Of a stretch of DNA of 14,980 nucleotides, positions 1 through 6,036 are shown piece by piece (position 1 is the first letter of the stretch; every line of letters starts with the position of its first letter). The position numbers and the translations under genes were made by a program. The stretch covers positions 1 through 14,980 of the forward strand of contig DAOWFV010000227.1 in assembly GCA_030637805.1 (NCBI GenBank). The letters run 5' to 3'. The notes under the pieces were generated by a model. That model saw only the letters and a program-made list of their open reading frames with translations. It was not told where the DNA came from and searched no databases. The stretch is from Acidobacteriota bacterium. Lineage in GTDB: Bacteria > Acidobacteriota > Thermoanaerobaculia > Thermoanaerobaculales > Sulfomarinibacteraceae.

Positions 1-1
1 G

Positions 2-82
2 GACCGCTTCCGCGAGCTGCTCGACGACGCCAAGAAGAATGACGACGGGAAGAGGCCGATACGGGATATCGATCTAGACTAG
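2..82 (+). CDS. C-terminal end of an unidentified protein (5' truncated)
   Basis: An open frame enters from the left edge and ends at TAG 80-82, giving 26 residues that end RPIRDIDLD. The segment is hydrophilic and charged (DRFRELLDDAKKNDD), like the tail of a soluble protein. No family can be named from so little sequence. The reading frame is chosen because the other two forward frames give no comparable ending: frame 1 stops at 40-42. A heptanucleotide repeat tract starts six bases after the stop, so this is the last gene before the repeat-rich spacer. Confidence 0.5.
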   Translation, partial: DRFRELLDDAKKNDDGKRPIRDIDLD

Positions 83-87
83 ATAAC

Positions 88-120
88 GAATTAGGAATTA
101 GGAATTAGGAATTAGGAATG
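88..120 (+). repeat. Heptanucleotide tandem repeat (GAATTAG)4 plus partial unit
   Basis: Four exact GAATTAG units lie at 88-115, followed by GAATG. They sit directly against the GC-rich repeat core at 117-180, the same arrangement as at 6037-6128. The 7-bp period is shared with tracts at 6037, 11753, 14849 and 14909. Confidence 0.9.
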
Positions 121-180
121 ACCGGCGCGCAAAAACGATCAGGGTTATGGCAGCCTACTGCCCGCGTTTGGGCGCGTTGG
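117..180 (-). repeat. Dispersed GC-rich intergenic repeat, copy A
   Basis: Read on the minus strand, this segment runs GCGCCC-AAA-CGCGGGCA, then about 25 variable bases, then GCGCGCCGGTCATT and the heptad tract. The same order of blocks occurs at 6065-6128 (minus), 11811-11875 (plus) and 14794-14848 (plus). The outer blocks are better conserved than the middle. No reading frame is supported here. Confidence 0.6.
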
Positions 181-185
181 CACAG

Positions 186-330
186 CTGTCATCCTGAGCG
201 AGCGGAGGCCCAACGGGCCGGAGGGAGTCGAAGGATCCCCCGAAGCAGGAGACAGGCTGGAATATCAGCACTCTCCTACTTCGGGGGATCCTTCGACTCC
301 GCGCCCGGGACGCTCCGCTCAGGATGACAG
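186..330. repeat. Large imperfect palindrome (CATCCTGAGCG / GTCGAAGGATC type)
   Basis: The left arm begins CTGTCATCCTGAGCG at 186 and the right arm ends CGCTCAGGATGACAG at 330, exact reverse complements. Inner blocks also pair: GGAGTCGAAGGATCCCCC (225-242) with GGGGGATCCTTCGACTCC (283-300). About 30 bases separate the arms. The element is non-coding. CATCCTGAGCG...GAAGGATC palindromes are, from general knowledge, widespread intergenic repeats in several phyla including Acidobacteriota and Chloroflexi. Short frames across it are translations of the repeat and are not called. Confidence 0.85.
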
Positions 331-421
331 ATTTTCCGGGTCAAGCCTCTGCAGGACGCTCCGGCGATGAGCCGCTGACTTCGAGGCGGTCTTCTGCCAT
401 CGCGCTCCCCGAGAGAGCCCC

Positions 422-489
422 CCCTGACAATGTTTGGGACCCATCCGGGATAGGCCGCCGCAGCAGCCACGTTCCCAAAATTGTCAGGG
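422..489. repeat. Inverted repeat flanking the IS110 insertion site
   Basis: CCCTGACAATGTTTGGGAC (422-440) is nearly the reverse complement of GTTCCCAAAATTGTCAGGG (471-489), with about 30 bases between them. The right arm runs into the GACGGGG just left of the IS element. A 20-base part of it (476-495) recurs in reverse complement at 6138-6157 with one mismatch, so it belongs to a dispersed repeat. IS110-family elements are known to insert at palindromic intergenic repeats. Confidence 0.75.
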
Positions 490-500
490 ACGGGGTCCTA

Positions 501-506
501 TATAAG
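501..506 (+). promoter_or_regulatory. Left-end -10 box of a predicted IS circle-junction promoter
   Basis: TATAAG (501-506) lies in the left end with no good -35 upstream in the linear form. If the right end (through AC 2086-2087) is joined to C498, TTGACT (2068-2073) falls exactly 17 bases upstream. The expected start, about six to seven bases downstream at 512-513, coincides with the first hairpin at 511. IS110-family circles are known to create such promoters; its use here is inferred. Confidence 0.5.
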
Positions 507-510
507 AAAG

Positions 511-645
511 AACGAGCACGGGTATGGCTCTACGTGCCTGCCTTCGTGGCTCCGGACGGATCGCCACCCGTGCTCGTTAGCCATACGCGCCGTCTGATAA
601 GGACCTCGCCAGAATGGCTGATAGAGGCTCGACGACGCGCGGCAT
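511..645 (+). ncRNA. Predicted IS110 bridge RNA (two-loop guide RNA)
   Basis: The left end between the predicted promoter and the transposase folds into two hairpins. Hairpin 1 has a perfect 13-bp stem (511-523 with 566-578), a small apical stem (540-542/548-550) and two single strands. Its 5' strand 524-535 (ATGGCTCTACGT) can pair with the right flank 2086-2097: 8 Watson-Crick plus 2 wobble pairs of 12. Its 3' strand holds GGACGG (554-559), identical to left flank 488-493. Hairpin 2 has an outer stem (587-594 with 634-640, one bulge) and an apical GCCA-GAA-TGGC (608-618). Its 5' strand holds AGGA (600-603), complementary to LE 496-499. Its 3' strand holds ATAGAGGCTC (621-630), whose first eight bases equal the right end 2078-2085. 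This matches target- and donor-binding loops. The 3' end is unknown and could reach the transposase ribosome-binding site. Confidence 0.6.
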
Positions 646-673
646 GGTCATTTTACTTCAGGGAGGTGCCGAG

Positions 674-1795
674 GTGAAAGAACCGGAGATCAGAATTGTT
701 GGTTTCGACTGTGCCGAGGACGAGCATGTTGCGGTACTGCTTGACGAGCACGGGGCGTTTGAGAGCCGATCGGGTGTGGTGAATCGGAGAGACCATGTCG
801 AGGCGGCCGTGGCTCAGCTGATGCTCAAGATCGGGCCGAATGCGCAGCTTGTGGTCGTGGTGGAGTCGAAGCGCTCTCACGGCCGTGTTGTCGCTGACGT
901 AGCGAAGGAGCTTGGCTGTGAGGTGTGGCAGGTCAACACAGTAGCCCTCAATCACTACAGAGACCTGGAGGGTCAGCCGCGGAAGGACGACGAGTGGGAT
1001 GCCTATCTGGGTGCGCGGATGGTGTATTTGCGGATGGGTGGGTGTCGTGTGGTGATCGAGACTACCGAAGAAGAGCGAGCCCTCTCACGCCTGACCCGGA
1101 CGTATAGCCGCATGACAGACGACCGCAAGCGCCAGGTCGCGCGGCTGCGTTCGGTGCTGTTGGAGCTGGCGCCGGAGACCCTACACGCTGAATGGCAGGG
1201 GCCTCAGCCGGGCAGCAAGGCGACGCTGTATCTGTTGGAGCGATGGCCAGGCTTCGAGGGCCTGGAGAAGGCCCAGCTGCGCAGCATCGAGAAGATCCTG
1301 CACAAGTGCCGTTACGGGTCGAAGGCGGCCCATGTGGCGAAGCTGATTCGCAGCATGGCACGGCGGATCGACATCGCTGCTGAAGAGCGGTCGGCCTTCA
1401 CTTTGGAGATCAGCTTTCTGGTGCGCCAGATCCAGGCCTGTAACGAGTCCGTGGACCAGGTGTACGCTGAGATTTCCGGTCGCGTCAAGCGCCATCCTGT
1501 GGGGCAGAAACTGCTCGAGATGCACGGGATTGGTCCGGTGATCGCCGGGGTCCTGGTGTCAGAGCTGCTGCCCGTCGCGCGCACCTCGACCGAGCCGAAG
1601 TGTGCTACCTACTCGGGTGTGACCCCGCTCGCGAGGAAGAGCGGTAAGAGCCTCGACAAAGACCGACTGACGCAAGGGGTCAACAAGCGGGTCCTGCACG
1701 CCCTGTACACGTCCTCAGTCGTTGCCAACAAGAACAGTGCCGTGGACCGAGCCTACTACCAGAAGAAGCTCCGTGACTACTCAGACCATCTCTAA
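674..1795 (+). CDS. IS110-family DEDD transposase (recombinase), cut short by in-frame TAA
   Basis: This is an RNA-guided recombinase of the IS110 family (COG3547 type). The chosen start is GTG 674, preceded by GGGAGG at 661-666 with seven bases of spacing; an ATG at 614 is in frame but falls inside the predicted guide RNA. From GTG the product is 373 residues. The N-terminal RuvC-like DEDD domain shows D12 (GFDCA), E64 (VVVVES), D106 and D109 (KDDEWDA), close to the spacing known for IS621. A helical linker follows, then the C-terminal Tnp domain with HGIGPVIAG (284-292), TYSGVTPLA and RKSGKS, where S323 is the likely catalytic serine. TAA at 1793-1795 interrupts the frame, which continues for 48 codons (PPVAAFIALSRQRHKVIHKL...) to TGA 1940-1942. 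That tail looks like a normal IS110 C-terminus, so the stop is probably a nonsense mutation or, less likely, read through. Confidence 0.85.
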   Translation: MKEPEIRIVGFDCAEDEHVAVLLDEHGAFESRSGVVNRRDHVEAAVAQLMLKIGPNAQLVVVVESKRSHGRVVADVAKELGCEVWQVNTVALNHYRDLEGQPRKDDEWDAYLGARMVYLRMGGCRVVIETTEEERALSRLTRTYSRMTDDRKRQVARLRSVLLELAPETLHAEWQGPQPGSKATLYLLERWPGFEGLEKAQLRSIEKILHKCRYGSKAAHVAKLIRSMARRIDIAAEERSAFTLEISFLVRQIQACNESVDQVYAEISGRVKRHPVGQKLLEMHGIGPVIAGVLVSELLPVARTSTEPKCATYSGVTPLARKSGKSLDKDRLTQGVNKRVLHALYTSSVVANKNSAVDRAYYQKKLRDYSDHL

Positions 1796-1942
1796 CCGCC
1801 CGTGGCGGCATTCATCGCCCTTTCCCGCCAGCGGCACAAGGTCATCCACAAGCTCATGACCACCGATGCCCGATACGACAAAGAAACCCTCATCGCCCGG
1901 CATCTCGAGCGCATCGAACAGGTGCGCGCCGCTGCCGCATGA
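1796..1942 (+). pseudogene. Detached C-terminal tail of the IS110 transposase
   Basis: These 48 codons are in the same frame as the transposase immediately after its TAA and end at TGA 1940-1942. The peptide (ALSRQRHKVIHKLMTTDARYDKETLIARHLERIEQV) is amphipathic and rich in Arg and Lys, like the helical tail that follows the Tnp domain in IS110 proteins. No ribosome-binding site or start supports separate translation. It is read as part of the original gene, which would have had 422 codons before the final stop. Confidence 0.7.
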
Positions 1943-2085
1943 AGGTCATGGCGCTCCCGGGCTATGACTCTGACGGCCTATGGAAAGCCGGCTGCCGCCT
2001 TCCCACAGCCCTTGGAAAACCCTGCGGGTTTCCCACAGACTCACAGCCCCGACGACGAAATTCACCCTTGACTCTTTATAGAGGC
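1943..2085 (+). other. Non-coding right end of the IS110 element
   Basis: This stretch has no supported frame. It contains two copies of TTCCCACAG (2000-2008 and 2030-2038). Between and overlapping them is a hairpin, GGAAAACCC (2014-2022) with GGGTTTCC (2026-2033), loop TGC, one bulge. It ends TTGACTCTTTATAGAGGC at 2068-2085. Beyond the element, 2088-2326 holds a TCCGGTCATCGCGCCC repeat block, a degenerate heptad-like run (2110-2135) and the leader of the next gene, with no other gene visible. Confidence 0.6.
2068..2073 (+). promoter_or_regulatory. Right-end -35 box of the predicted circle-junction promoter
   Basis: TTGACT matches the sigma-70 -35 consensus at five of six positions and points out of the right end. 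It would drive the left-end RNA only after the two ends are joined, with a 17-base spacer to TATAAG (501-506). In the inserted form it faces flanking DNA, where no good -10 follows at the right distance. Confidence 0.5.
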
Positions 2086-2326
2086 ACGTCCGGTCATCGC
2101 GCCCTTTTCCGAACCCAAGACTCAACACTCGCCATTCTCCTCGTGCCCTTCGCGGTCCGGTACAGGAGTTGCATAACAAATCGCGAGGTCGATGATGGTG
2201 AATCGCCGCAGGGTGTTCTACCATGAGTTCCAGGTGAGAACCATCAATCCGTGGTCAGGGCGGAGATTCGAATCTGGTTCACCTTTGGGATTTCGCGAAT
2301 GGACTGGCGAAAGGCGGAGACGGAGT

Positions 2327-3085
2327 ATGAAGCCTCACGGCCCCGTGTACACCTTGCTGTGCACGACTGCGGTCTGTGCCGCCGGCGTATTGATCGGGAG
2401 CTGTAACTCCCACGGCGGCCAGAGCATGAACCCAGAGGAGCAGGACTGGAAGATGCAGCGCGAACAGATGGTCAGTCAGCAAATCGAAGCCCGCGGCGTC
2501 AAGGACCCGCTGGTTCTCGAGAGCATGCGCGGCGTGCAGCGCCACCTTTTCGTTCCGGAGAACTTCCGCGATGCCGCCTACCACGACTCGCCGCTGCCCA
2601 TTGGGGACGGGCAGACCATTTCCCAACCCTACATCGTGGCCCTGATGACCGAGCTCCTCGAGGTCAGTCCCGGCGCGAAGGTGCTCGAAATCGGCACCGG
2701 TTCGGGCTACCAGGCGGCGGTCCTCGCGGCCATGGAGGTCGAGGTCCACTCCATCGAGATCCGACCCCGCTTGTGCGAGCACGCGACCTCCACCCTGGCC
2801 GAGCTCGGCTATGCGTCGGCCCATGTGCGTTGCGGCGACGGTTATGGCGGGTGGCCCGAGGAGGCGCCCTTTGATGGGATCATCGTTACCGCCGCCCCGG
2901 AACGTATCCCGGATCCCCTGCTCGAACAGCTGGCGGAGGGCGCCAACATGGTCATCCCGGTGGGCGACTTTTACCAGGAGTTGAAGGTCATTACCCGGAC
3001 GCCCGAGGGATTCGAGGAGCGATCGGTGATCCCCGTGCGCTTCGTGCCAATGACCGGTGAGATAGAACGGCAAGAAACGCGATAG
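2327..3085 (+). CDS. pcm: Protein-L-isoaspartate O-methyltransferase with lipoprotein signal
   Basis: This repair enzyme transfers a methyl group from SAM to L-isoaspartyl residues in damaged proteins. The start is ATG 2327, with GGCGGAG at 2313-2319 upstream; in-frame ATGs from 2192 would add 45 residues of spacer-like sequence. The product is 252 residues. Residues 1-26 (MKPHGPVYTLLCTTAVCAAGVLIGSC) look like a signal peptide ending in a lipobox, with Cys26 as the lipidated residue, so the enzyme is probably membrane-anchored outside the cytoplasm. The Pcm domain covers about 41-252: GDGQTISQPYIVALM (93-107), SAM motif I EIGTGSGYQAA (121-131), acidic strand IEI, and the FDGIIVTAAPERIP motif. 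Typical Pcm is about 210 residues, and the excess equals the leader. The IS110 right end lies about 240 bases upstream and may have displaced its native leader. Confidence 0.9.
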   Translation: MKPHGPVYTLLCTTAVCAAGVLIGSCNSHGGQSMNPEEQDWKMQREQMVSQQIEARGVKDPLVLESMRGVQRHLFVPENFRDAAYHDSPLPIGDGQTISQPYIVALMTELLEVSPGAKVLEIGTGSGYQAAVLAAMEVEVHSIEIRPRLCEHATSTLAELGYASAHVRCGDGYGGWPEEAPFDGIIVTAAPERIPDPLLEQLAEGANMVIPVGDFYQELKVITRTPEGFEERSVIPVRFVPMTGEIERQETR

Positions 3086-3107
3086 GTGCCACGGTCAATC
3101 TCCTGGC

Positions 3108-3152
3108 TCAATTCCGGCGCTCGCGCCCGTAGGGCTCGAGCGCCGGAATTGA
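3108..3152 (+). terminator. Strong hairpin between pcm and purF
   Basis: A perfect 16-bp stem (3108-3123 with 3137-3152, TCAATTCCGGCGCTCG and its complement) encloses 13 bases that can extend it by GCCC/GGGC around GTA. It starts 23 bases after the pcm stop. Only AAATTTCGGTT follows, so there is no proper U-tract. It may be an intrinsic terminator with a weak tail, a bidirectional or Rho-related 3'-end structure, or an mRNA-stability element. It ends 38 bases before the purF start. Confidence 0.6.
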
Positions 3153-3189
3153 AATTTCGGTTATAGTTTCACTCCTCTGGGGAGTCGGT

Positions 3190-4653
3190 ATGTGCGGGAT
3201 CGTTGGCGTCATCAGCAGCGAGGGGAGGTCGGTTGTCGGCGACATCGGCAACGGCGCCCACTTCCTCCAGCATCGTGGACCTGCCTATGCAGGCCTCTTC
3301 CTTTTCGATCCCACACACCGCCGAGCCACCCTCGAGAAGGGGGAGGGGCTCGCGGACGATATTTTCAAGCAGCTCGGTCACCTGGAGGGTGACCTCGGTA
3401 TCGCCCAGACCCGCTACAAGACCTTCGGCGCCGGCGGAGTCGAAAACGCGCAGCCCTTCTTCGACCCCCTCACGGGCATCGCCTTGGCTCACAACGGTCA
3501 CATCACCAACGTATCGCAGATCGAGGCGGAGCTCGGAGAGCGGAATCAGGCGCTGGCTGCGAACTGCGACGCCGAGGCCCTGCTTCGGGTCCTCAGCCTG
3601 TGGTTCGAGCATTTTCGGAGCAGCGATCCCGACGCCGAGGAAAAGGAGGCCGTGTTTCGTGCCATCACCGAAACCCAACAACGGGTGACCGGCGCATTCT
3701 CGGCGGTCGCGGTGACGCCAACTGGTCTTTATGCATTCCGCGATCCCCACGGCTTCCGTCCGATGGTGCGCGGCCGCCGCACACGCAGCGGCGGCAATAC
3801 CCTGATGATCACATCCGAGACCCTCGCCCTCGAGCAGAATGGGTTCCAGGTGGAGGAAGAGGTGCCGCACGGGGCCGCCTTGTTCGTCGGCCGCAATCTC
3901 GAGGTCGATGAACGCATCCTCATCCAGCGCGATCCGCGCCCCTGCGCCTTCGAGCTCATCTACTTCGCCGACGTGGAGTCGGAAATGATGGGCAACAGCA
4001 TTCGCAGCTACCGCTGGCGGGCGGGACGGGTCCTGGCAAATCATTTGATGGCGACCGCCCCCGAGTTGGTGAAGGAGATCGACCTCGTGGTCCCGATTCC
4101 ACACTCGCCGATCCCGGGTGCAGAGGCGTTCGCCCAGAAGCTCGAGAAAGAGTTCGAAGACACCGCCATCCAGTACGCGACACCGGTTTCCAAGTATCGC
4201 TACGGCGGTCGGATCTTCATGGAGGAAACCCAGGAGGCGCGGGACGAAGCCGCGATGCTCGACTTCCGGGTCGACGCCAAGGCGGTCAAGGGGCGGAACA
4301 TATTCCTGGTCGACGACAGCATCGTTCGCGGAACCAACGCAGCTCATATCGTTCGCGCCTTCCGCGCCGCCGGCGCGAAGAAGATCTTCTTCGGCACCCT
4401 GTGGCCGATGGTCATCGACTCGTGCTTCCAGGGCATCAACACACCGACCCAAAAGGAGCTCATCGGCGCGCGCTTCAACGGCGACACCGACGAGGTGCGG
4501 ATGGAGCTCGGCGTTGACGCGCTCTACTACATGCCGGAAGAGGTCTTCGTGGAGAACGTGATCAGATCGGCGCCGGCATGCATGGCGTGCACCACGGGCA
4601 AGCGGGCGGTGAAGTTCGAGCACGCGGGACCCGTCCTCCCGCCGGTCTGCTGA
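3190..4653 (+). CDS. purF: Amidophosphoribosyltransferase (PurF-type), iron-sulfur form
   Basis: This enzyme makes 5-phosphoribosylamine from PRPP and glutamine, the first step of de novo purine synthesis, in the cytoplasm. It has 487 residues, close to the family norm. Start ATG 3190 follows GGGGAG (3179-3184). The N-terminal class-II glutaminase begins MCGIVGV, so Cys2 becomes the nucleophile after Met removal and there is no propeptide. R75 (QTRY), N102-G103 (HNG) and D127 (CDAE) fit the glutamine pocket. The C-terminal phosphoribosyltransferase has VPIPHSPIPG (301-310) and the PRPP loop VDDSIVRGTN (374-383). Four cysteines, C252, C412, C464 and C467, sit where Fe-S type PurF proteins bind [4Fe-4S]. 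Divergent points: QHRGPAYAG instead of QHRGQESAG and QTRYKT instead of HVRYST. It could therefore be a PurF paralogue; no other pur genes are adjacent. Confidence 0.88.
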   Translation: MCGIVGVISSEGRSVVGDIGNGAHFLQHRGPAYAGLFLFDPTHRRATLEKGEGLADDIFKQLGHLEGDLGIAQTRYKTFGAGGVENAQPFFDPLTGIALAHNGHITNVSQIEAELGERNQALAANCDAEALLRVLSLWFEHFRSSDPDAEEKEAVFRAITETQQRVTGAFSAVAVTPTGLYAFRDPHGFRPMVRGRRTRSGGNTLMITSETLALEQNGFQVEEEVPHGAALFVGRNLEVDERILIQRDPRPCAFELIYFADVESEMMGNSIRSYRWRAGRVLANHLMATAPELVKEIDLVVPIPHSPIPGAEAFAQKLEKEFEDTAIQYATPVSKYRYGGRIFMEETQEARDEAAMLDFRVDAKAVKGRNIFLVDDSIVRGTNAAHIVRAFRAAGAKKIFFGTLWPMVIDSCFQGINTPTQKELIGARFNGDTDEVRMELGVDALYYMPEEVFVENVIRSAPACMACTTGKRAVKFEHAGPVLPPVC

Positions 4654-4732
4654 GTCCGGCACGACTGCCGCGACACCAGCCAGCCAAACTCCTCGGAAAA
4701 CTGCGAAGAAACCAAGACACTGAGAGGGCCTT

Positions 4733-5018
4733 AAGAAACCCACAGATCACACAGATTTACACAGATATTCACAAAGAGGGAACGCAGAGACGCAGAGGAC
4801 GATCTCCAAGCGAAGCGGCCGGGCGCTGCGCGGTCTGATGACCGCTTGCTGGGAGCGAGGACGGGGCCGCTCCGAACGCAAGCGTTCGTCTCTTCTCCCT
4901 TCCTCGCTCCGTGCCGCGCCTGCGGCGCGGCTATCCGGCCTCGAATATCGAGCGGATCGATGATGACCGTTTTTGATCTTCCTAATCTGTGTTGATCTGT
5001 GTGATCTGTGGGCTTCTT
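4733..5018. repeat. 286-bp non-coding element with 34-bp inverted ends (CACAGAT repeats)
   Basis: The left end 4733-4766 and the right end 4985-5018 are reverse complements at 31 of 34 positions. Each is built from imperfect CACAGAT units of 9-10 bases. Inside lie ACGCAGAG twice in tandem (4784-4799) and nested hairpins: GGAGCGAGGA (4852-4861) with TCCTCGCTCC (4901-4910), CGAACGC-AA-GCGTTCG (4873-4888), and GCCGCGCC-TGC-GGCGCGGC (4913-4931). No transposase or supported frame is present. It fills the gap between purF and the convergent nucleotidase gene, so it may also act as a bidirectional 3' end. Confidence 0.7.
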
Positions 5019-5032
5019 TTCCGCTGGCGCGG

Positions 5033-6013
5033 TCAATCGAGCCCGAGTTCGGCTCGGCAGGCGTCGAGGACCTGGTCGTGGATGGCGCTGTTGGTCGCGA
5101 CAATGCCGCGGTGGTTGGCGAGCAGGCGTCCGTGTGAGAAATCCAACGGCCTGCCATCGAGGTCGGTGACCCGGCCGCCCGCCTCCTCTATGACCACCAC
5201 GCCGGCGGCGTGGTCCCACACCTTCTCGCGGTAGCTGGTATCGCGGGGGAGGCGCAGGTAGATCGAAGCCTCGCCGCGCGCTACCACCGCATACTTGCAC
5301 TGGCTGTCGATTCGGTAGGGGGGCGCACTGATGCCGAGGCGCTCCGCGATGCCGGCCTGCACCGAGTGAGCGGCGTGGGCCGCCACCACCGACTCGCACA
5401 CCACCGCAGCGGCGGGATCGGTGATCGCGTCCACGTGAATGGCACCGCCGATCGCTCCGTCGAGAGAATGACTCAGCGCGCCGTTGCCGCGAACAGCGCT
5501 GAACAGCGAGCCGCGGTCGGACACCTGTTGCACGGCGGGCAGGTTTGGACAGCCGAGAACGCCGATTGCCACGGTTCCGTGGACTACAAGCGCCAGCGCC
5601 ACCGCGTACTGATCGCCGCGCAGGAAGCCCTTGGTGCCGTCGATCGGGTCGAGGACCCAGTAGCGTCCGCTGCCGCCTCCCGGGTGGTCGCCCCTGTTCA
5701 GCGCCCCGGTCAACTCGTCCCTGCTCAGGGAGGCGAAGTGCTTCCGCACCTGCTCGAGCACGCGATCGGTCATGTCCGGCGAGCCGGCGAGCGCCGCAGA
5801 GTCCTCCTCGGCAAGCAGGGGATCATCCGGAAACTCCTGCGCCAGCCGAAGGCTGACCACCACCTGAGCTGCGAGATCGGCGAGAGTTACCGGCGAGCGG
5901 TCGTCTTTGGTGAGCGCGTCACCTGCCGCGACGATGCCCTCCTGGACCCGGCGGGTCAGATCGCAAACCTCGGCGACAATCTCGACAGCGATTTCCCGTT
6001 CCGATTCGTACAT
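5033..6013 (-). CDS. 3'(2'),5'-bisphosphate nucleotidase (HAL2/CysQ-like)
   Basis: This enzyme of the inositol monophosphatase superfamily removes the 3'-phosphate from pAp and PAPS, linking it to sulfate assimilation and nucleotide recycling in the cytoplasm. ATG 6013 gives 326 residues; an in-frame TTG at 6022 would add three, and neither has a clear ribosome-binding site. Metal and phosphate ligands are visible: LLAEEDS (66-72), WVLDPIDGTKGFLRG (119-133, with D122 and D125), and KVWDHAAG (264-271, with D267). The stretch DSQCKYAVVARGEASIYLRLP (236-256) is diagnostic of the HAL2/SAL1 branch rather than of inositol monophosphatase itself. The length and HAL2-like insertions fit that branch. 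It is convergent with purF. The heptad repeat tract at 6037 begins only about 24 bases upstream of the start, so its promoter must lie within or beyond the repeat. Confidence 0.88.
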   Translation of the reverse strand: MYESEREIAVEIVAEVCDLTRRVQEGIVAAGDALTKDDRSPVTLADLAAQVVVSLRLAQEFPDDPLLAEEDSAALAGSPDMTDRVLEQVRKHFASLSRDELTGALNRGDHPGGGSGRYWVLDPIDGTKGFLRGDQYAVALALVVHGTVAIGVLGCPNLPAVQQVSDRGSLFSAVRGNGALSHSLDGAIGGAIHVDAITDPAAAVVCESVVAAHAAHSVQAGIAERLGISAPPYRIDSQCKYAVVARGEASIYLRLPRDTSYREKVWDHAAGVVVIEEAGGRVTDLDGRPLDFSHGRLLANHRGIVATNSAIHDQVLDACRAELGLD

Positions 6014-6036
6014 GGCCGGCAAGTGTAGCAGGAGGA

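Larger units (their letters stand above)
496..2085 (+). mobile_element. IS110-family insertion sequence, ends inferred to the base
   Basis: The element carries one IS110-type DEDD transposase (674-1795), about 175 bases of non-coding left end and about 140 bases of right end. Boundaries come from comparison with an uninterrupted relative at 6118-6157. The left flank matches up to 495 and the right flank resumes at 2086, so joining the flanks gives 36 of 40 identical bases with no gap. There are no terminal inverted repeats and no classical target duplication, as known for this family. Two-base core candidates are TC (496-497) on the left and AC (2086-2087) on the right; whether the core is counted inside or outside shifts the ends by two bases. 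The internal stop in the transposase makes current activity uncertain. Confidence 0.8.

Noticed and set aside
88..120. Short tandem repeats as a CRISPR array
   Set aside because: The units are 7 bp with no spacers, and no cas genes are present.
324..677. 117-codon forward frame overlapping the IS110 left end
   Set aside because: It crosses the palindrome, the inverted repeat, the IS boundary and the predicted guide RNA, and its translation has no family resemblance.
2255..2290. tRNA-like TTCGAATC segment before pcm
   Set aside because: The flanking bases do not form a T-stem, and no acceptor, D or anticodon arms can be paired around it.
3162..3167. TATAGT as a purF -10 box
   Set aside because: No acceptable -35 lies 16-18 bases upstream; that position falls inside the hairpin stem.
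3169..4743. 524-codon minus-strand frame opposite purF
   Set aside because: It is the antisense shadow of a GC-rich gene with clear PurF motifs, and the translation is Arg/His/Gly-rich with no domains.
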